Assembly: GCA_019414055.1 (NCBI GenBank)
Contig: DXMV01000024.1
Span: 124,001 to 188,000, forward strand
Direction of reading: 5' to 3'
DNA length: 64,000 bases
DNA from: Collinsella sp.
Lineage (GTDB): Bacteria > Actinomycetota > Coriobacteriia > Coriobacteriales > Coriobacteriaceae
In this document: one piece after another, positions 39,797 through 48,752 of the stretch
Layout: each line of letters begins with the position of its first letter
How positions within the stretch are numbered: position 1 is the stretch's first letter
The notes under the pieces: model-generated
What the model saw: only the letters and a program-made list of their open reading frames with translations
What the model was told of the DNA's origin: nothing
Databases searched by the model: none
Position numbers and translations under genes: made by a program

Positions 39797-41215
39797 ATGG
39801 CCTACGACGCCAAGAAAATCTACTACCGCTTCGACGATCATCTGAGCCGCCTGGTTCTGGATTACGAGGCGAGCCGTCAGATTTCGCCCGAAAGCGAAAA
39901 CCTCTACCACGGCCTGCCGACCGCCCCGTACGACGAGGGCCTGTTCGTAGAGCACAACGTCAAGCGCGGCCTGCGCAATGCCGATGGCTCGGGCGTGGTC
40001 GCGGGCCTTACCCGCATCTCGGACGTGCACGGCTACAACAAGGTCGACGGCAAAGTCGTGCCCGACCAGGGCAAGCTTACGCTGCGCGGCTATAGCATCG
40101 AGGACCTGGTCAACAACGCCCAGGCCGAGAATCGCTATGGCTACGAAGAAGTCGCCTACCTGCTCATTACGGGCTCTCTGCCCACCAAAGAGGAGCTCGA
40201 CGGTTTTTGCGGACGTCTGGGCGCTTTTAGGCACCTGAGCGACGAGTACGTCAAAGAGTTCCCCATGACCACGGTGTCGTCGAGCATCATGAATGTGCTT
40301 CAGCGCGCCGTACTGCTGCTCTACGCCTTCGACGCCGAGCCCGACGCCATTACACCCGAGCACGAAATCGACGTGGCCATCTCCATGCTCGCCCGTCTCC
40401 CCCGCATCGCCGCCTTCGCGCATATGGCCTCGGTCGCCAAGCGCCGCGGCTCCGAGGTTCATGTACCGCACCCCACACCCGGCCTCTCCACCGCCGAGAC
40501 CATCCTGCAGGTGTTGCGCGGCGGCATGGAATTCACCCGCGACGAAGCCATGCTGCTCGACGTGATGCTCATGCTGCATGCCGAGCACGGCGGCGGCAAC
40601 AACTCCACGTTTGCCTGCCGCGTGCTGTCCTCCTCGGCCACCGACCCGTATTCCGCCTATGCCGCGGCCATCGGCTCGCTCAAGGGTCCGCGCCACGGCG
40701 GCGCCAACGCCAAGGTCGTGTCCATGCACGAGGACATCCGTGCGCACGTCTCCAATTGGGAGGACGAGGACGAGGTCGCAGCCTACCTGGGCAAGATTCT
40801 CGACAAGCAGGCCTTCGACGGCACGGGCCTCATCTACGGTATGGGCCACGCCGTCTACACGCTGAGCGATCCGCGCGCCGAGGTGTGCCGCCGTTACGCG
40901 CGCACGCTTGCCGCCAAGAAGGACTTGGGCGAGGAGTTCGCGCTCATCGAGCGCATCGAGCGCCTGGCCCCGCAGGTGATGCGCGATCACGGCATGACCA
41001 AGCCCATCTGCGCCAACATAGACCTGTACACGGGCTTTATCTACAAGATGCTCGGCGTGCCCGAGACGCTCTTTACGCCGCTGTTCGCCGTCGCCCGCAT
41101 GGCCGGCTGGTCGGCGCACCGCATGGAAGAGCTCTTCTGCGCGCACCGCATCATCCGCCCGGCATACCGTCCGGTGATCGAGCCGCTGGAGTACAAGCCG
41201 CTCGCCGATCGCTAG
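39797..41215 (+). CDS. gltA: Citrate synthase
   Basis: 472 residues. Condenses acetyl-CoA with oxaloacetate. Catalytic residues: H in LHAEHGGGNNST, H in YGMGHAVYT, D in CANIDLYTG. GGAGAGGAGCGCAC precedes the ATG. Longer than the 430-residue type with an N-terminal extension (DDHLSRLVLDYEASRQ), as seen in anaerobes. No other TCA-cycle genes are near; in such organisms it likely feeds 2-oxoglutarate and glutamate synthesis, matching gltBD elsewhere in the window. Own terminator downstream. Confidence 0.94.
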   Translation: MAYDAKKIYYRFDDHLSRLVLDYEASRQISPESENLYHGLPTAPYDEGLFVEHNVKRGLRNADGSGVVAGLTRISDVHGYNKVDGKVVPDQGKLTLRGYSIEDLVNNAQAENRYGYEEVAYLLITGSLPTKEELDGFCGRLGAFRHLSDEYVKEFPMTTVSSSIMNVLQRAVLLLYAFDAEPDAITPEHEIDVAISMLARLPRIAAFAHMASVAKRRGSEVHVPHPTPGLSTAETILQVLRGGMEFTRDEAMLLDVMLMLHAEHGGGNNSTFACRVLSSSATDPYSAYAAAIGSLKGPRHGGANAKVVSMHEDIRAHVSNWEDEDEVAAYLGKILDKQAFDGTGLIYGMGHAVYTLSDPRAEVCRRYARTLAAKKDLGEEFALIERIERLAPQVMRDHGMTKPICANIDLYTGFIYKMLGVPETLFTPLFAVARMAGWSAHRMEELFCAHRIIRPAYRPVIEPLEYKPLADR

Positions 41216-41238
41216 GGCGTGAACCGTTATAGAACCCG

Positions 41239-41277
41239 AGCGTGGCCAGGGCATCACCGCCCTCGGCCACGCTTTTT
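41239..41277 (+). terminator. Terminator of gltA
   Basis: AGCGTGGCC ... GGCCACGCT stem followed by TTTTT on the plus strand. Confidence 0.85.
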
Positions 41278-41302
41278 ATGCCAGTAGAAAGGGCTGCATC
41301 GA

Positions 41303-42145
41303 ATGATTGTGTTTTCCGATATGGATGGAACGCTGCTGACGAGCGATAAGCAGATGAGCGACGCCACCTGGGCGATGCTCGACGAGCTTGCGCGCCGCGG
41401 TATTGAGTTTGTGCCCTGCACGGGGCGCCCGCTGTCGGGCGTCTTTGAGCCCATCCTCGCCCACCCCGCCGTACACTACGCGGTCTGTGCCAACGGCGCC
41501 AGCGTCTGGCAGCTCGACGACGGTACACCCACCGATGTCTCACGTGCTACGCGCATTTTGAGCCGACCGCTCGACCGCGGCATCGCCCACCGCGTCCATA
41601 GCATTGCCGCCGGCCACGATGTGACCTTCGATATCTTCGCGGACGGGCAGTGCTTCCTCCCCCGCTCGCTCTACACGCGCCTGGACGAGTTCTGTGGCGG
41701 CGATCCTCACATCGCGGCTTCGCTCAAGCGCACGCGAACGCCGATCGACATGGATATCGACAACAAAATTGACAAAGTCGAGGTGCTCGAACGCATCGCC
41801 ATGTACTGGCATAACCCGGCCGATCGCGACGCCATCGCGGCAGCGCTCGACACGCTCGAAGGCATCGAGGTCACGCGTTCGTACGCCATGAATATCGAGG
41901 TCATGGGCGAGGGCGCCACCAAGGGAACGGCCCTCACGTGGCTATGTGAGCACCTGGGCGAGCGTCTCGCCGACGCCTGGTCGTTCGGCGACAACATCAA
42001 CGACATCCCCATGCTGCAGGCAGCGGGCCACGGCATGGCCATGATCAACGCCGAGCCCGAGGACCGCGAGGCCGCCGACGCCATCACCGAATACGACAAC
42101 GACCACGACGGCGTCGCCCGCACCATCATGGCCGCCCTCGCCTAG
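41303..42145 (+). CDS. HAD-superfamily (Cof-type) phosphatase
   Basis: 280 residues. HAD motif I is FSDMDGTLL (nucleophile and acid aspartates), motif II CTGR, motif III lysine in GATKGTAL, motif IV FGDNINDIPML. The Cof/type IIB cap lies between motifs II and III. Members dephosphorylate sugar phosphates or flavin precursors; specificity cannot be read. Convergent with another HAD gene 42 bp away. Confidence 0.92.
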   Translation: MIVFSDMDGTLLTSDKQMSDATWAMLDELARRGIEFVPCTGRPLSGVFEPILAHPAVHYAVCANGASVWQLDDGTPTDVSRATRILSRPLDRGIAHRVHSIAAGHDVTFDIFADGQCFLPRSLYTRLDEFCGGDPHIAASLKRTRTPIDMDIDNKIDKVEVLERIAMYWHNPADRDAIAAALDTLEGIEVTRSYAMNIEVMGEGATKGTALTWLCEHLGERLADAWSFGDNINDIPMLQAAGHGMAMINAEPEDREAADAITEYDNDHDGVARTIMAALA

Positions 42146-42155
42146 CAGCAGCAAC

Positions 42156-42186
42156 CCGGCAGAAAAGGAACGTCCCCATCTGCCGG
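42156..42186 (-). repeat. Loop-conserved hairpin (copy 6) between convergent genes
   Basis: Stem CCGGCAGA / TCTGCCGG around a 15-nt centre that reads TGGGGACGTTCCTTT on the minus strand. Placed exactly between the two convergent HAD genes, where it could end both transcripts. Confidence 0.65.
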
Positions 42187-42187
42187 A

Positions 42188-42982
42188 TTAAGCGAGACTC
42201 TCCAGCACGCGACGGAGCTCCTGCTGGACGGCGTGGTCGCGGTTACGACCCACCACGCGATCGGCCACCGCCTTAAGCGCGGGGCGCGCGTTTTCCATCG
42301 CACAACCCGTGCCGACAAAGCGAATGATCTCGTAGTCGTTCATCGAGTCGCCAAACGCCATGACCTCGTCGCGTCCAATGCCATAATGCTCCGCGAGTTG
42401 CGCGATGCCCGAGGCCTTCGACACACCGGGCTGCATGGCATCGATCCACGCGTTGCCTGAAGGCGCAAAGGTAAAGAGCTGACCGAGTTCGCGCTGTAGC
42501 ACGTACGCACTGTCCATAACGGCACCGTCGTCGCAAAAGATACTTGCTTTGATGATATTTACGCTGGGATCGGGCAGCTCCCAAATGCGCTCGGCATTGG
42601 GAAGGTCCTTATCGACCTCGCGCACGAACTTGCACTCGTCATCGAGCAAAAAGGACTTGGTTCGGTCAAAGAGTGCAAGATGCAGATTGGGAAACGTCGC
42701 GACGGCCTGGGCGAGCTTTCGAATCGCCAGGTGCGAATACACCTCGCGGTCTACCAATTTGCCGTCGGCGTAGACCTGGGCACCGTTAGCTGCGACAAAG
42801 TCCATCTTGTCGCGAACGGGCGCAAAGAACTCGCACAGGCGATCGTAGCGGCGGCCTGACGATGCAGCAAAATGTACACCATGCTCGCGTAGCGCCAGGA
42901 TCAATTCGTAGGTCTCAGGCGGCACCTGGCCATTTTCGTCAAGCAGTGTGCCGTCCATATCGGATGCAATCAGTTTAAACAT
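42188..42982 (-). CDS. HAD-superfamily (Cof-type) phosphatase
   Basis: 264 residues. Motif I ASDMDGTLLD, motif II ASSGRRYD, motif III lysine in VSKASGIAQL, motif IV FGDSMNDYEII. Same family as the convergent gene at 41303 but clearly diverged, with a different cap. The start has AAGGGAGC upstream, and that ribosome site sits inside a hairpin (42989-43048). Confidence 0.92.
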   Translation of the reverse strand: MFKLIASDMDGTLLDENGQVPPETYELILALREHGVHFAASSGRRYDRLCEFFAPVRDKMDFVAANGAQVYADGKLVDREVYSHLAIRKLAQAVATFPNLHLALFDRTKSFLLDDECKFVREVDKDLPNAERIWELPDPSVNIIKASIFCDDGAVMDSAYVLQRELGQLFTFAPSGNAWIDAMQPGVSKASGIAQLAEHYGIGRDEVMAFGDSMNDYEIIRFVGTGCAMENARPALKAVADRVVGRNRDHAVQQELRRVLESLA

Positions 42983-42988
42983 AGAAAA

Positions 42989-43048
42989 GCTCCCTTCGGG
43001 CTTGATGGAATCGGACGTGTATCCGATTCCAACGTACCCAAAGGGAGC
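42989..43048 (-). promoter_or_regulatory. Leader hairpin covering the ribosome site of the HAD gene
   Basis: Outer stem GCTCCCTT / AAGGGAGC and inner stem GGAATCGGA / TCCGATTCC, both perfect. In the mRNA the 3' outer arm is the ribosome site of the gene starting at 42982, so folding would block translation. Confidence 0.6.
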
Positions 43049-43163
43049 CCAAATAAGACCCCGCAGTCATAAACGTTACAAGGACCTAGCAAATAGCTCA
43101 CGCGCGCCAGAGGTCCCACGGTCGTGGCGTCAGGCGACACGCCAAAGAGTGTCCCCGACGGCC

Positions 43164-43190
43164 AGTCGTTTAAGAACGTCCCCAATGACT
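43164..43190 (-). repeat. Loop-conserved hairpin (copy 7), end of ade
   Basis: Stem AGTCGTT / AATGACT (one G-T pair) around a 13-nt loop reading GGGGACGTTCTTA on the minus strand, identical to the loop of copy 2. Its edge overlaps the ade stop codon. A related AAGAGTGTCCCC word lies just before it (43145-43156). Confidence 0.65.
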
Positions 43191-45009
43191 AGTCGGCGTA
43201 GGTGAAGGTAGTGACGTCGAACATGCCCTCGGGGCGAATGCGGAGCGTCGGGATCACCGGCAGGGGCAGGAAGATGATGCCCATAATGGGGTCGAGTGGC
43301 GGCTCAATACCCATCGCGCGCGCCTTGACCATAAAGTCGTCGTGTTGCGCGGCGACATCCTCGGCCGTGCCCTCGCTCATCAGGCCACCGAGCGCCAGCG
43401 GAATGCGCGCTACGACCTCACCATCGCGTACCAGCACGTGACCGCCCTGGCCAACAGCCTCGACGGCAGCCATCATATCGGCTGCGTTGTCGCCCACCAC
43501 GCACACGTTGTGCGAGTCGTGACCGATCGTGGAGGCGATGGCACCACCGGTGATGGTGAAACCGCGCACCCAGCCGCGACCGATGTGCTTGCCAACAAGA
43601 CCCAGGCCCGCAGGACCATCACCGTCGGCACCCTCTGCCTGCAGCGATACGCCGCGGCCGTGACGCTCGATCAGCATAATGCGGCGCAGGCCCTCGGCAT
43701 TCTCGGGACGAGCCATGCCCGTGATGGCCTTGCCCGGCACCACGTCAATCACGGCCTCGCCCGGCTTAAAGGCATAGTCGAATACGTCGAGCGAAAGCTT
43801 CGGCAGCTTAACGGAAGCACGCAGCTCATCGGCAAGGGCCGCAACCTCGGCCATCTCGGGCGCAACCTCGCCCACAAAAGTGCCGTCCTGTGCCACGAGC
43901 GCGCCGGCGGCATACACGCGATGCGGAGCTGTAGCAAACGTCAGGTCGTTGAGTACCAGCAGGTCGGCACGCTTGCCCGGGGCGATGGCGCCACGCAGCT
44001 CGTGCGGGTCGCGGCAACCGTGGTCCAGGCCAAACGCTTCGGCCGTGGACAGGGACGCCATAGAGATGGCGACCACGGGGTCAATACCGGCCTCGATGGC
44101 CACGCGGCAGGCATTGTCGATCATACCGGTCGAAAGCGCGTCGGAGGGAGCGCGGTCATCGGTCGCAAAACAGCAGCGGCGGGCACGGGCGGGGTTTTCC
44201 AGCAACATCGGAGACAGGTTAGCCAAGTCATGGCTGCACGTACCTTCGCGCAGCATGACATACATGCCGCGAGATAGCTTGTCGAGCGCCTCCTCGGGAA
44301 TCGTCGACTCGTGGTCGGCGATAATGCCCGCCGCGGCATAGGCATTGAGATCCTTGCCGGCAACGAGCGGCACATGGCCGTCGACCTGTTTGGACGGCGT
44401 CTGGTTGGCAGCGTCGATTCGAGCGCAGGTCTCGGGATCGGCCATAAAGACGCCCGGCAGGTTCATCATCTCGCCCAGACCAAAGACATCGCCCGGATGC
44501 TCGGCAAAAAACGCCTGCATATCGGCGGCGGTGATAACGGCACCGGCCTGCTCATCGGGCAGTGCGGGCACGCACGAGGGCATCATGTATTTGATGGAAA
44601 TGGGTGCGCGACGGCCGTCCTCGATCATAAAGCGCAGGCCGTTCAGGCCGGAAACGTTGGCGATCTCGTGGCTGTCGGCGATGGCAGTGGTGGTGCCGCG
44701 CGTCGCCGCCATGCGCGCATACTCGGCGGGACGGATGTTCGAGGACTCAATGTGCAGATGTCCGTCGATAAAGCCGGGGGCGATATAGCGACCCTGGCAG
44801 TCAATGACCTCAGCCGCCTCGTAGGTGCCGGCGGCATCGTCGCGACCGTCGTAGAGCACGCCGACGATTACGCCATCCTTGACGGCAACGCTACCGGGTG
44901 CCACGCGCTGGCCATATACGTCGACAATCTGCGCATTGGTAAACAGCGTGTCGACGGGCACGCGACCCTCGGCAGCATCGATCACAGACCTCATGACCTC
45001 AACGGACAT
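43189..45009 (-). CDS. ade: Adenine deaminase
   Basis: 606 residues from the ATG at 45009 (AAAGGAGTATGT upstream); the longer open frame crosses a palindrome and is rejected. Amidohydrolase fold with the metal-binding HxH in GFIDGHLHIESSNIRP, then ADSHEIANV and CFATDDRAP. It converts adenine to hypoxanthine and ammonia for purine salvage. No purine riboswitch is evident in the 115-bp leader, but a dyad CTGCGG/CCGCAG is. Transcribed alone. Confidence 0.95.
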   Translation of the reverse strand: MSVEVMRSVIDAAEGRVPVDTLFTNAQIVDVYGQRVAPGSVAVKDGVIVGVLYDGRDDAAGTYEAAEVIDCQGRYIAPGFIDGHLHIESSNIRPAEYARMAATRGTTTAIADSHEIANVSGLNGLRFMIEDGRRAPISIKYMMPSCVPALPDEQAGAVITAADMQAFFAEHPGDVFGLGEMMNLPGVFMADPETCARIDAANQTPSKQVDGHVPLVAGKDLNAYAAAGIIADHESTIPEEALDKLSRGMYVMLREGTCSHDLANLSPMLLENPARARRCCFATDDRAPSDALSTGMIDNACRVAIEAGIDPVVAISMASLSTAEAFGLDHGCRDPHELRGAIAPGKRADLLVLNDLTFATAPHRVYAAGALVAQDGTFVGEVAPEMAEVAALADELRASVKLPKLSLDVFDYAFKPGEAVIDVVPGKAITGMARPENAEGLRRIMLIERHGRGVSLQAEGADGDGPAGLGLVGKHIGRGWVRGFTITGGAIASTIGHDSHNVCVVGDNAADMMAAVEAVGQGGHVLVRDGEVVARIPLALGGLMSEGTAEDVAAQHDDFMVKARAMGIEPPLDPIMGIIFLPLPVIPTLRIRPEGMFDVTTFTYAD

Positions 45010-45077
45010 ACATACTCCTTTAACCGTAGAAAACAGCTGCGGAGCGGACAAACCTTCACCGCAGCAAGCCAATAGCA

Positions 45078-45105
45078 ATTGTATGCCCAAACGGAGGATC
45101 GGGAA
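45078..45105 (-). promoter_or_regulatory. Possible ade promoter
   Basis: Minus-strand TTCCCG, 16 bp, TACAAT, about 70 bp upstream of ade. The -10 box is good, the -35 weak. Confidence 0.3.
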
Positions 45106-45124
45106 TACACCCCTTGCAAATGAC

Positions 45125-45189
45125 GAGAGTGGATAATCCCCCACTTTGAAGCCCGCAAACAGGCCAAAAACGGGAGATTATCCACTCTC
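45125..45189. repeat. 65-bp palindrome GAGAGTGGATAATC
   Basis: 18-bp arms starting GAGAGTGGATAATCC at 45125 and ending at 45189, two mismatches. Adjacent to loop-conserved hairpin copy 8. Confidence 0.75.
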
Positions 45190-45195
45190 ATTCCG

Positions 45196-45232
45196 CGGGC
45201 ACTCATTTAAGTCTGTCCCCAATGAGTGCCCG
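45196..45232 (-). repeat. Loop-conserved hairpin (copy 8)
   Basis: Perfect 12-bp stem CGGGCACTCATT / AATGAGTGCCCG around a 13-nt loop reading GGGGACAGACTTA on the minus strand. Between ade and the tyrS terminator. Confidence 0.75.
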
Positions 45233-45249
45233 TAGAACCGCGTAACTAA

Positions 45250-45286
45250 ATAGGGCCGCAGTCGGGAATCCCGGCTGCGGCCCTAT
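45250..45286 (-). terminator. Terminator of tyrS
   Basis: Perfect 12-bp stem ATAGGGCCGCAG / CTGCGGCCCTAT followed by TTAGTT on the minus strand, 26 bp past tyrS. Confidence 0.7.
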
Positions 45287-45311
45287 TGCACATGTTAGGT
45301 TAACCTACTTG

Positions 45312-46523
45312 CTAAACCAGCTTGAAGCCCTTGCGCTTGCCTACGGAGAGGGTGTCGCCCAGCTTGAGGGCGCTCGGGTCGATGTTGTAGCTCTTGGGAG
45401 CAACGGCCTTGCCGTTAATCTTGACGCCGCCGCCGTCAATGTCGCGACGGGCCTGGCCGGCGCTCGCCGAAAGGCCCAGGTCCTTAAGCAGGCCTGCGAG
45501 GTAGATCTGGCCCTCGTCGTTGACGGTCAGCTCGACATGCTTCTCGGGGAAGTCGGCAAGCTGGCCCTCCTTGAACACGCGGTCGAACTCGGCCTGAGCC
45601 TCGTCGCCGGCACCGGCGCCGTGGTAGGTGTCACACAGGTCGCGGCCCAGCGCGCGCTTGAGCTCATAGGGATCGGCAGAGCCGTCGGCCAGAGCAGCGT
45701 CGATCTTGTCGACCTCGGCCGGGGTGAGCGAGCTCGCCAGACGATAGTACTTGCCGATCATCTCGTCGGGGATGGACATGGTCTTGCCGAACATATCCTT
45801 GGGCGCGTCGGTCAGGCCGATGTAGTTGCCGTAGGACTTGGACATCTTGCGCACGCCATCGGTGCCCTCAAGCAGCGGCATGGTGAGCGCGATCTGCGGC
45901 TCCATGCCCAACTTCTCCATGAGCTCGCGGCCGGCGAGCAGGTTGAAGAGCTGATCGGTGCCGCCCATCTCCACGTCGGCCTTGATCTGCACGGAGTCGA
46001 AAGCCTGCATCACGGGGTACAGGAACTCGTGCAGGGCGATCGGCGTCTGAGACTGGTAGCGCTTGGTAAAGTCATCGCGCTCAAGAATACGGGCGACGGT
46101 GAACTTGGAGCACACCTGCAGCAGGCCGGCAAGGTCCATCGACAAGATCCAGTCACCGTTGTGCACGATGGTGGTCTTCTCGGGATCCAGGATCTTCATG
46201 GCCTGGCTCACGTAGGTCTCGGCATTGGCCTCGATCTGCTCCTGCGAAAGCTGCGGGCGGGTGGAATTCTTGCCCGAGGGGTCGCCAATCAGCGCAGTAC
46301 CGTTACCGATGATGAGGGTGACGTTGTGGCCCAGGTCCTGGAACTGACGCATCTTGCGCAGCGGCACGGCATGGCCAAGGTGCAGGTCGGGGCTAGTGGG
46401 GTCGACGCCGAGCTTGATGTTGAGGGGCTCGCCCTTCTCAAGCTTCTTGCGAAGGTCGGCCTCAGGAACGATCTGCGCGGCGCCCGAGGTGATGATACGC
46501 ATTTGCTCGTCAACAGACAGCAT
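45312..46523 (-). CDS. tyrS: Tyrosyl-tRNA synthetase
   Basis: 403 residues. Class I signatures: DLHLGHAVPL (HIGH) and RKMSKSYGN (KMSKS); tRNA-binding S4-like domain at the C-terminus (AGLLKDLGLSASAGQARRDID). The form with HLGH and about 400 residues is the TyrZ-like branch. AGGAGGATACCCA precedes the ATG. The leader is only about 100 bp, with one hairpin and no T-box. Confidence 0.95.
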   Translation of the reverse strand: MLSVDEQMRIITSGAAQIVPEADLRKKLEKGEPLNIKLGVDPTSPDLHLGHAVPLRKMRQFQDLGHNVTLIIGNGTALIGDPSGKNSTRPQLSQEQIEANAETYVSQAMKILDPEKTTIVHNGDWILSMDLAGLLQVCSKFTVARILERDDFTKRYQSQTPIALHEFLYPVMQAFDSVQIKADVEMGGTDQLFNLLAGRELMEKLGMEPQIALTMPLLEGTDGVRKMSKSYGNYIGLTDAPKDMFGKTMSIPDEMIGKYYRLASSLTPAEVDKIDAALADGSADPYELKRALGRDLCDTYHGAGAGDEAQAEFDRVFKEGQLADFPEKHVELTVNDEGQIYLAGLLKDLGLSASAGQARRDIDGGGVKINGKAVAPKSYNIDPSALKLGDTLSVGKRKGFKLV

Positions 46524-46542
46524 TGGGTATCCTCCTTTTGCT

Positions 46543-46570
46543 ATAGCACCCTCGCCGAAAACGGCGGTGC
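46543..46570 (-). promoter_or_regulatory. Hairpin upstream of tyrS
   Basis: AGCACC-CCG ... CGGC-GGTGCT type dyad between the U32 gene and tyrS, no T run. May be a leader structure or the 3' end of the U32 mRNA. Confidence 0.35.
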
Positions 46571-46619
46571 TGGAAGTCCATAAACTCTCTTATGATAACA
46601 AACTGACGCGATGCAGCAC

Positions 46620-48590
46620 CTACGACAGGAAAATCCTCGTCCTGCCGCATGCGTCGATGGCAACTGGCAGACGTGTACTGTCACGCTCGACCAGATAGCG
46701 TACCTGCCGACGACGCAAGCAGTCGCGGCAACGGACCTGCCCCGTCGCATCGGTGGCACAGACGCCCTCGGCGGTCAGCAGGCAGTGCTCGCACACCATG
46801 AGCTCGGGACGGTCGGCGTCGACCGGACCCAAGACGCCGGGGCAAGCGGCAAGCTCGGCAACACGCTCCGCGTCGTCGGCGGCAAGCTCGGCAGGCAAAT
46901 ACACACGGCCCGCGCCAAGCCCGCGTAGCCAGGCAAGCGTAACCCGGTTCGCGCAAAACACCGGTGCCGCAACGTCAAACGCCACGCCCAGCTCACGCGC
47001 CATCGCCACCTGTCCCAGATTACGGCAGACGACGCGCCCGGCACGCCGCATAAGCGAGCGGGTACGCGAGGCATCAGCTGCGCGGCAGACCTCGTCGAGC
47101 ACCACGGTCGCATCGGACAGATCGCGCTCGCCGCACGGGTCGGCATCCATCAGCTGCCAGGCAAAGACCATGCGAGCGGAAGCCCCCTTTTCCGTCGGCT
47201 CCGTCAACGCCGCCTCGGGCACGTCGTCAACAGTCACGGCGCCCTCAAAGGGCAGTATCTCAACGGCTCGTGCTACGGGTACGACCGCGTCCGCCTCGAC
47301 CCGCATGTGCTCCAGCGCCGTTGCCGTCTGCCCCAACACGCCAGCGCTGCGAATCAGGTACACCTCGCATCCCGCATCCACCTTACGCTTGCAGTGCACG
47401 ACAACGCGCTCCCCCGCCGCTGCATCCACCGGGCAGGGCACCTGGGGCCAGCGCTTGGGCACATCGGGGCGTGCATCGGCACCCGGATAGAACCGGATCT
47501 CGAGTGTGTCGCCCGCGGCCACGGCGGCATCGAGCTCGACGGTCACCTCTTCGTGACCCACCGTCACCAAGTGGCCCACGCGCACGCCCTGGTTAATCGC
47601 ACGCTCAAAGCTCATGAGCTCAGCACCCGATCGCCCCCGCAGATACGCATCGGTAAACCCGCGGTTGAACGACCTGCCCAGCTCGCGCTCGAGCGCCGAC
47701 ACGGCAGCGGCATCCCACGCGCCGTCGCACAGCGTATCGAGCGCCCGGCGCCACACCCGCACCACGTTGAATACGTAATCGGGGTTCTTCATGCGCCCCT
47801 CGATCTTGAGCGACGCCACGCCGGCATCTATAAGCTCGGGCAGATGTGCAATACCCAGATAGTCGCGCGGGCACAGCAGGCGATCTCCCTCGACGGCGAC
47901 AACGCTCTGTCCCGCCTCGTCCACCAGGTCGTACGCCAGACGGCACGGCTGCGTGCAGTCGCCGCGCATCGCCGAGCGCCCACGCCGCAGGGCCGAGAAC
48001 TCGCACGCCCCCGAATAGCCGATGCAAATCGCACCGTGGCAGAATACCTCGATGGGCACGCCAGTAGCGCACAAGGAGGCAATCTCGCCGACCGTCAGCT
48101 CGCGTGCCGTCGTCACGCGTTCGACCCCAAGCTCATCGGCGGCAAGCCGCACGGCGCCTTCGCTATGAACGCCCGCCTGCGTAGACAGGTGAATCTCGAC
48201 CCCGGGAATCGCCGCGCTCAGCGCGCACGCCAATCCGGCATCGGCAACAATCAGGGCATCGGCGCCCAGCTCCAGTGCATGAGCTCCCAACGCCACCGCG
48301 TCGGACAACTCATCGTCAAACACGAACACGTTGAGCGTCACGTACACACGCACGCCATGGGCATGCGCCACGGCACAACCGCGCGCAAACTCGTCATCCG
48401 TAAAGCCATGGGCGCTCACACGGGCGTTAAAGCCTCCCAACCCCGCATAGATGGCATCGGCGCCCGCGGCGATGGCCGCAAGCATCTGGTCGAGTCCCCC
48501 CGCCGGCGCCAGCAGCTCGGGCAGCGCCGCACCGGCAGCATCCAATCCAGTCTCGTATTGTCCGCTCGGCCCCATCGTCCGAATCGCCAT
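46620..48590 (-). CDS. U32-family peptidase / tRNA hydroxylation-type protein
   Basis: 656 residues from the ATG at 48590 (AAGGAGTTTGCCG). The U32 signature is EVFCHGAICIGYSGACEFSA followed by GRSAMRGDCTQPCRLAYDL, whose cysteines probably hold an iron-sulphur cluster, and ASLKIEGRMKNPDYV. A C-terminal extension has more cysteine pairs (CEHC, CRDC). Characterised relatives include collagenase-like proteases and TrhP/RlhA, which hydroxylate tRNA or rRNA; an RNA-modifying role is at least as likely as proteolysis. Confidence 0.87.
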   Translation of the reverse strand: MAIRTMGPSGQYETGLDAAGAALPELLAPAGGLDQMLAAIAAGADAIYAGLGGFNARVSAHGFTDDEFARGCAVAHAHGVRVYVTLNVFVFDDELSDAVALGAHALELGADALIVADAGLACALSAAIPGVEIHLSTQAGVHSEGAVRLAADELGVERVTTARELTVGEIASLCATGVPIEVFCHGAICIGYSGACEFSALRRGRSAMRGDCTQPCRLAYDLVDEAGQSVVAVEGDRLLCPRDYLGIAHLPELIDAGVASLKIEGRMKNPDYVFNVVRVWRRALDTLCDGAWDAAAVSALERELGRSFNRGFTDAYLRGRSGAELMSFERAINQGVRVGHLVTVGHEEVTVELDAAVAAGDTLEIRFYPGADARPDVPKRWPQVPCPVDAAAGERVVVHCKRKVDAGCEVYLIRSAGVLGQTATALEHMRVEADAVVPVARAVEILPFEGAVTVDDVPEAALTEPTEKGASARMVFAWQLMDADPCGERDLSDATVVLDEVCRAADASRTRSLMRRAGRVVCRNLGQVAMARELGVAFDVAAPVFCANRVTLAWLRGLGAGRVYLPAELAADDAERVAELAACPGVLGPVDADRPELMVCEHCLLTAEGVCATDATGQVRCRDCLRRRQVRYLVERDSTRLPVAIDACGRTRIFLS

Positions 48591-48752
48591 CGGCAAACTC
48601 CTTACCAAGGTATGCATTCACTCTGAAAAATGCCGTCTTCCAGCATACACGAGGCCTCGCGCGCCCCGTTTGGTTTATCGTGTAATAACTTATGTCCATC
48701 CTGCCCCGACGGCACATCCGCCGTCCGGCACGACATACCTGGAGGTCAATAT

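Noticed and set aside
39134..41257. 707-residue open frame opposite gltA
   Set aside because: Covers the ACT-domain gene and citrate synthase on the other strand, both with clear motifs and ribosome sites.
45010..45124. Purine riboswitch in front of ade
   Set aside because: No three-way junction core could be matched in the 115-bp leader.
46524..46619. T-box riboswitch in front of tyrS
   Set aside because: The leader is about 100 bp, lacks the T-box sequence TGGNACCGCG and has only one hairpin without a T run.
47307..48626. 439-residue open frame opposite the U32 peptidase gene
   Set aside because: Shadow of a gene with clear cysteine and HGA motifs; no ribosome site.
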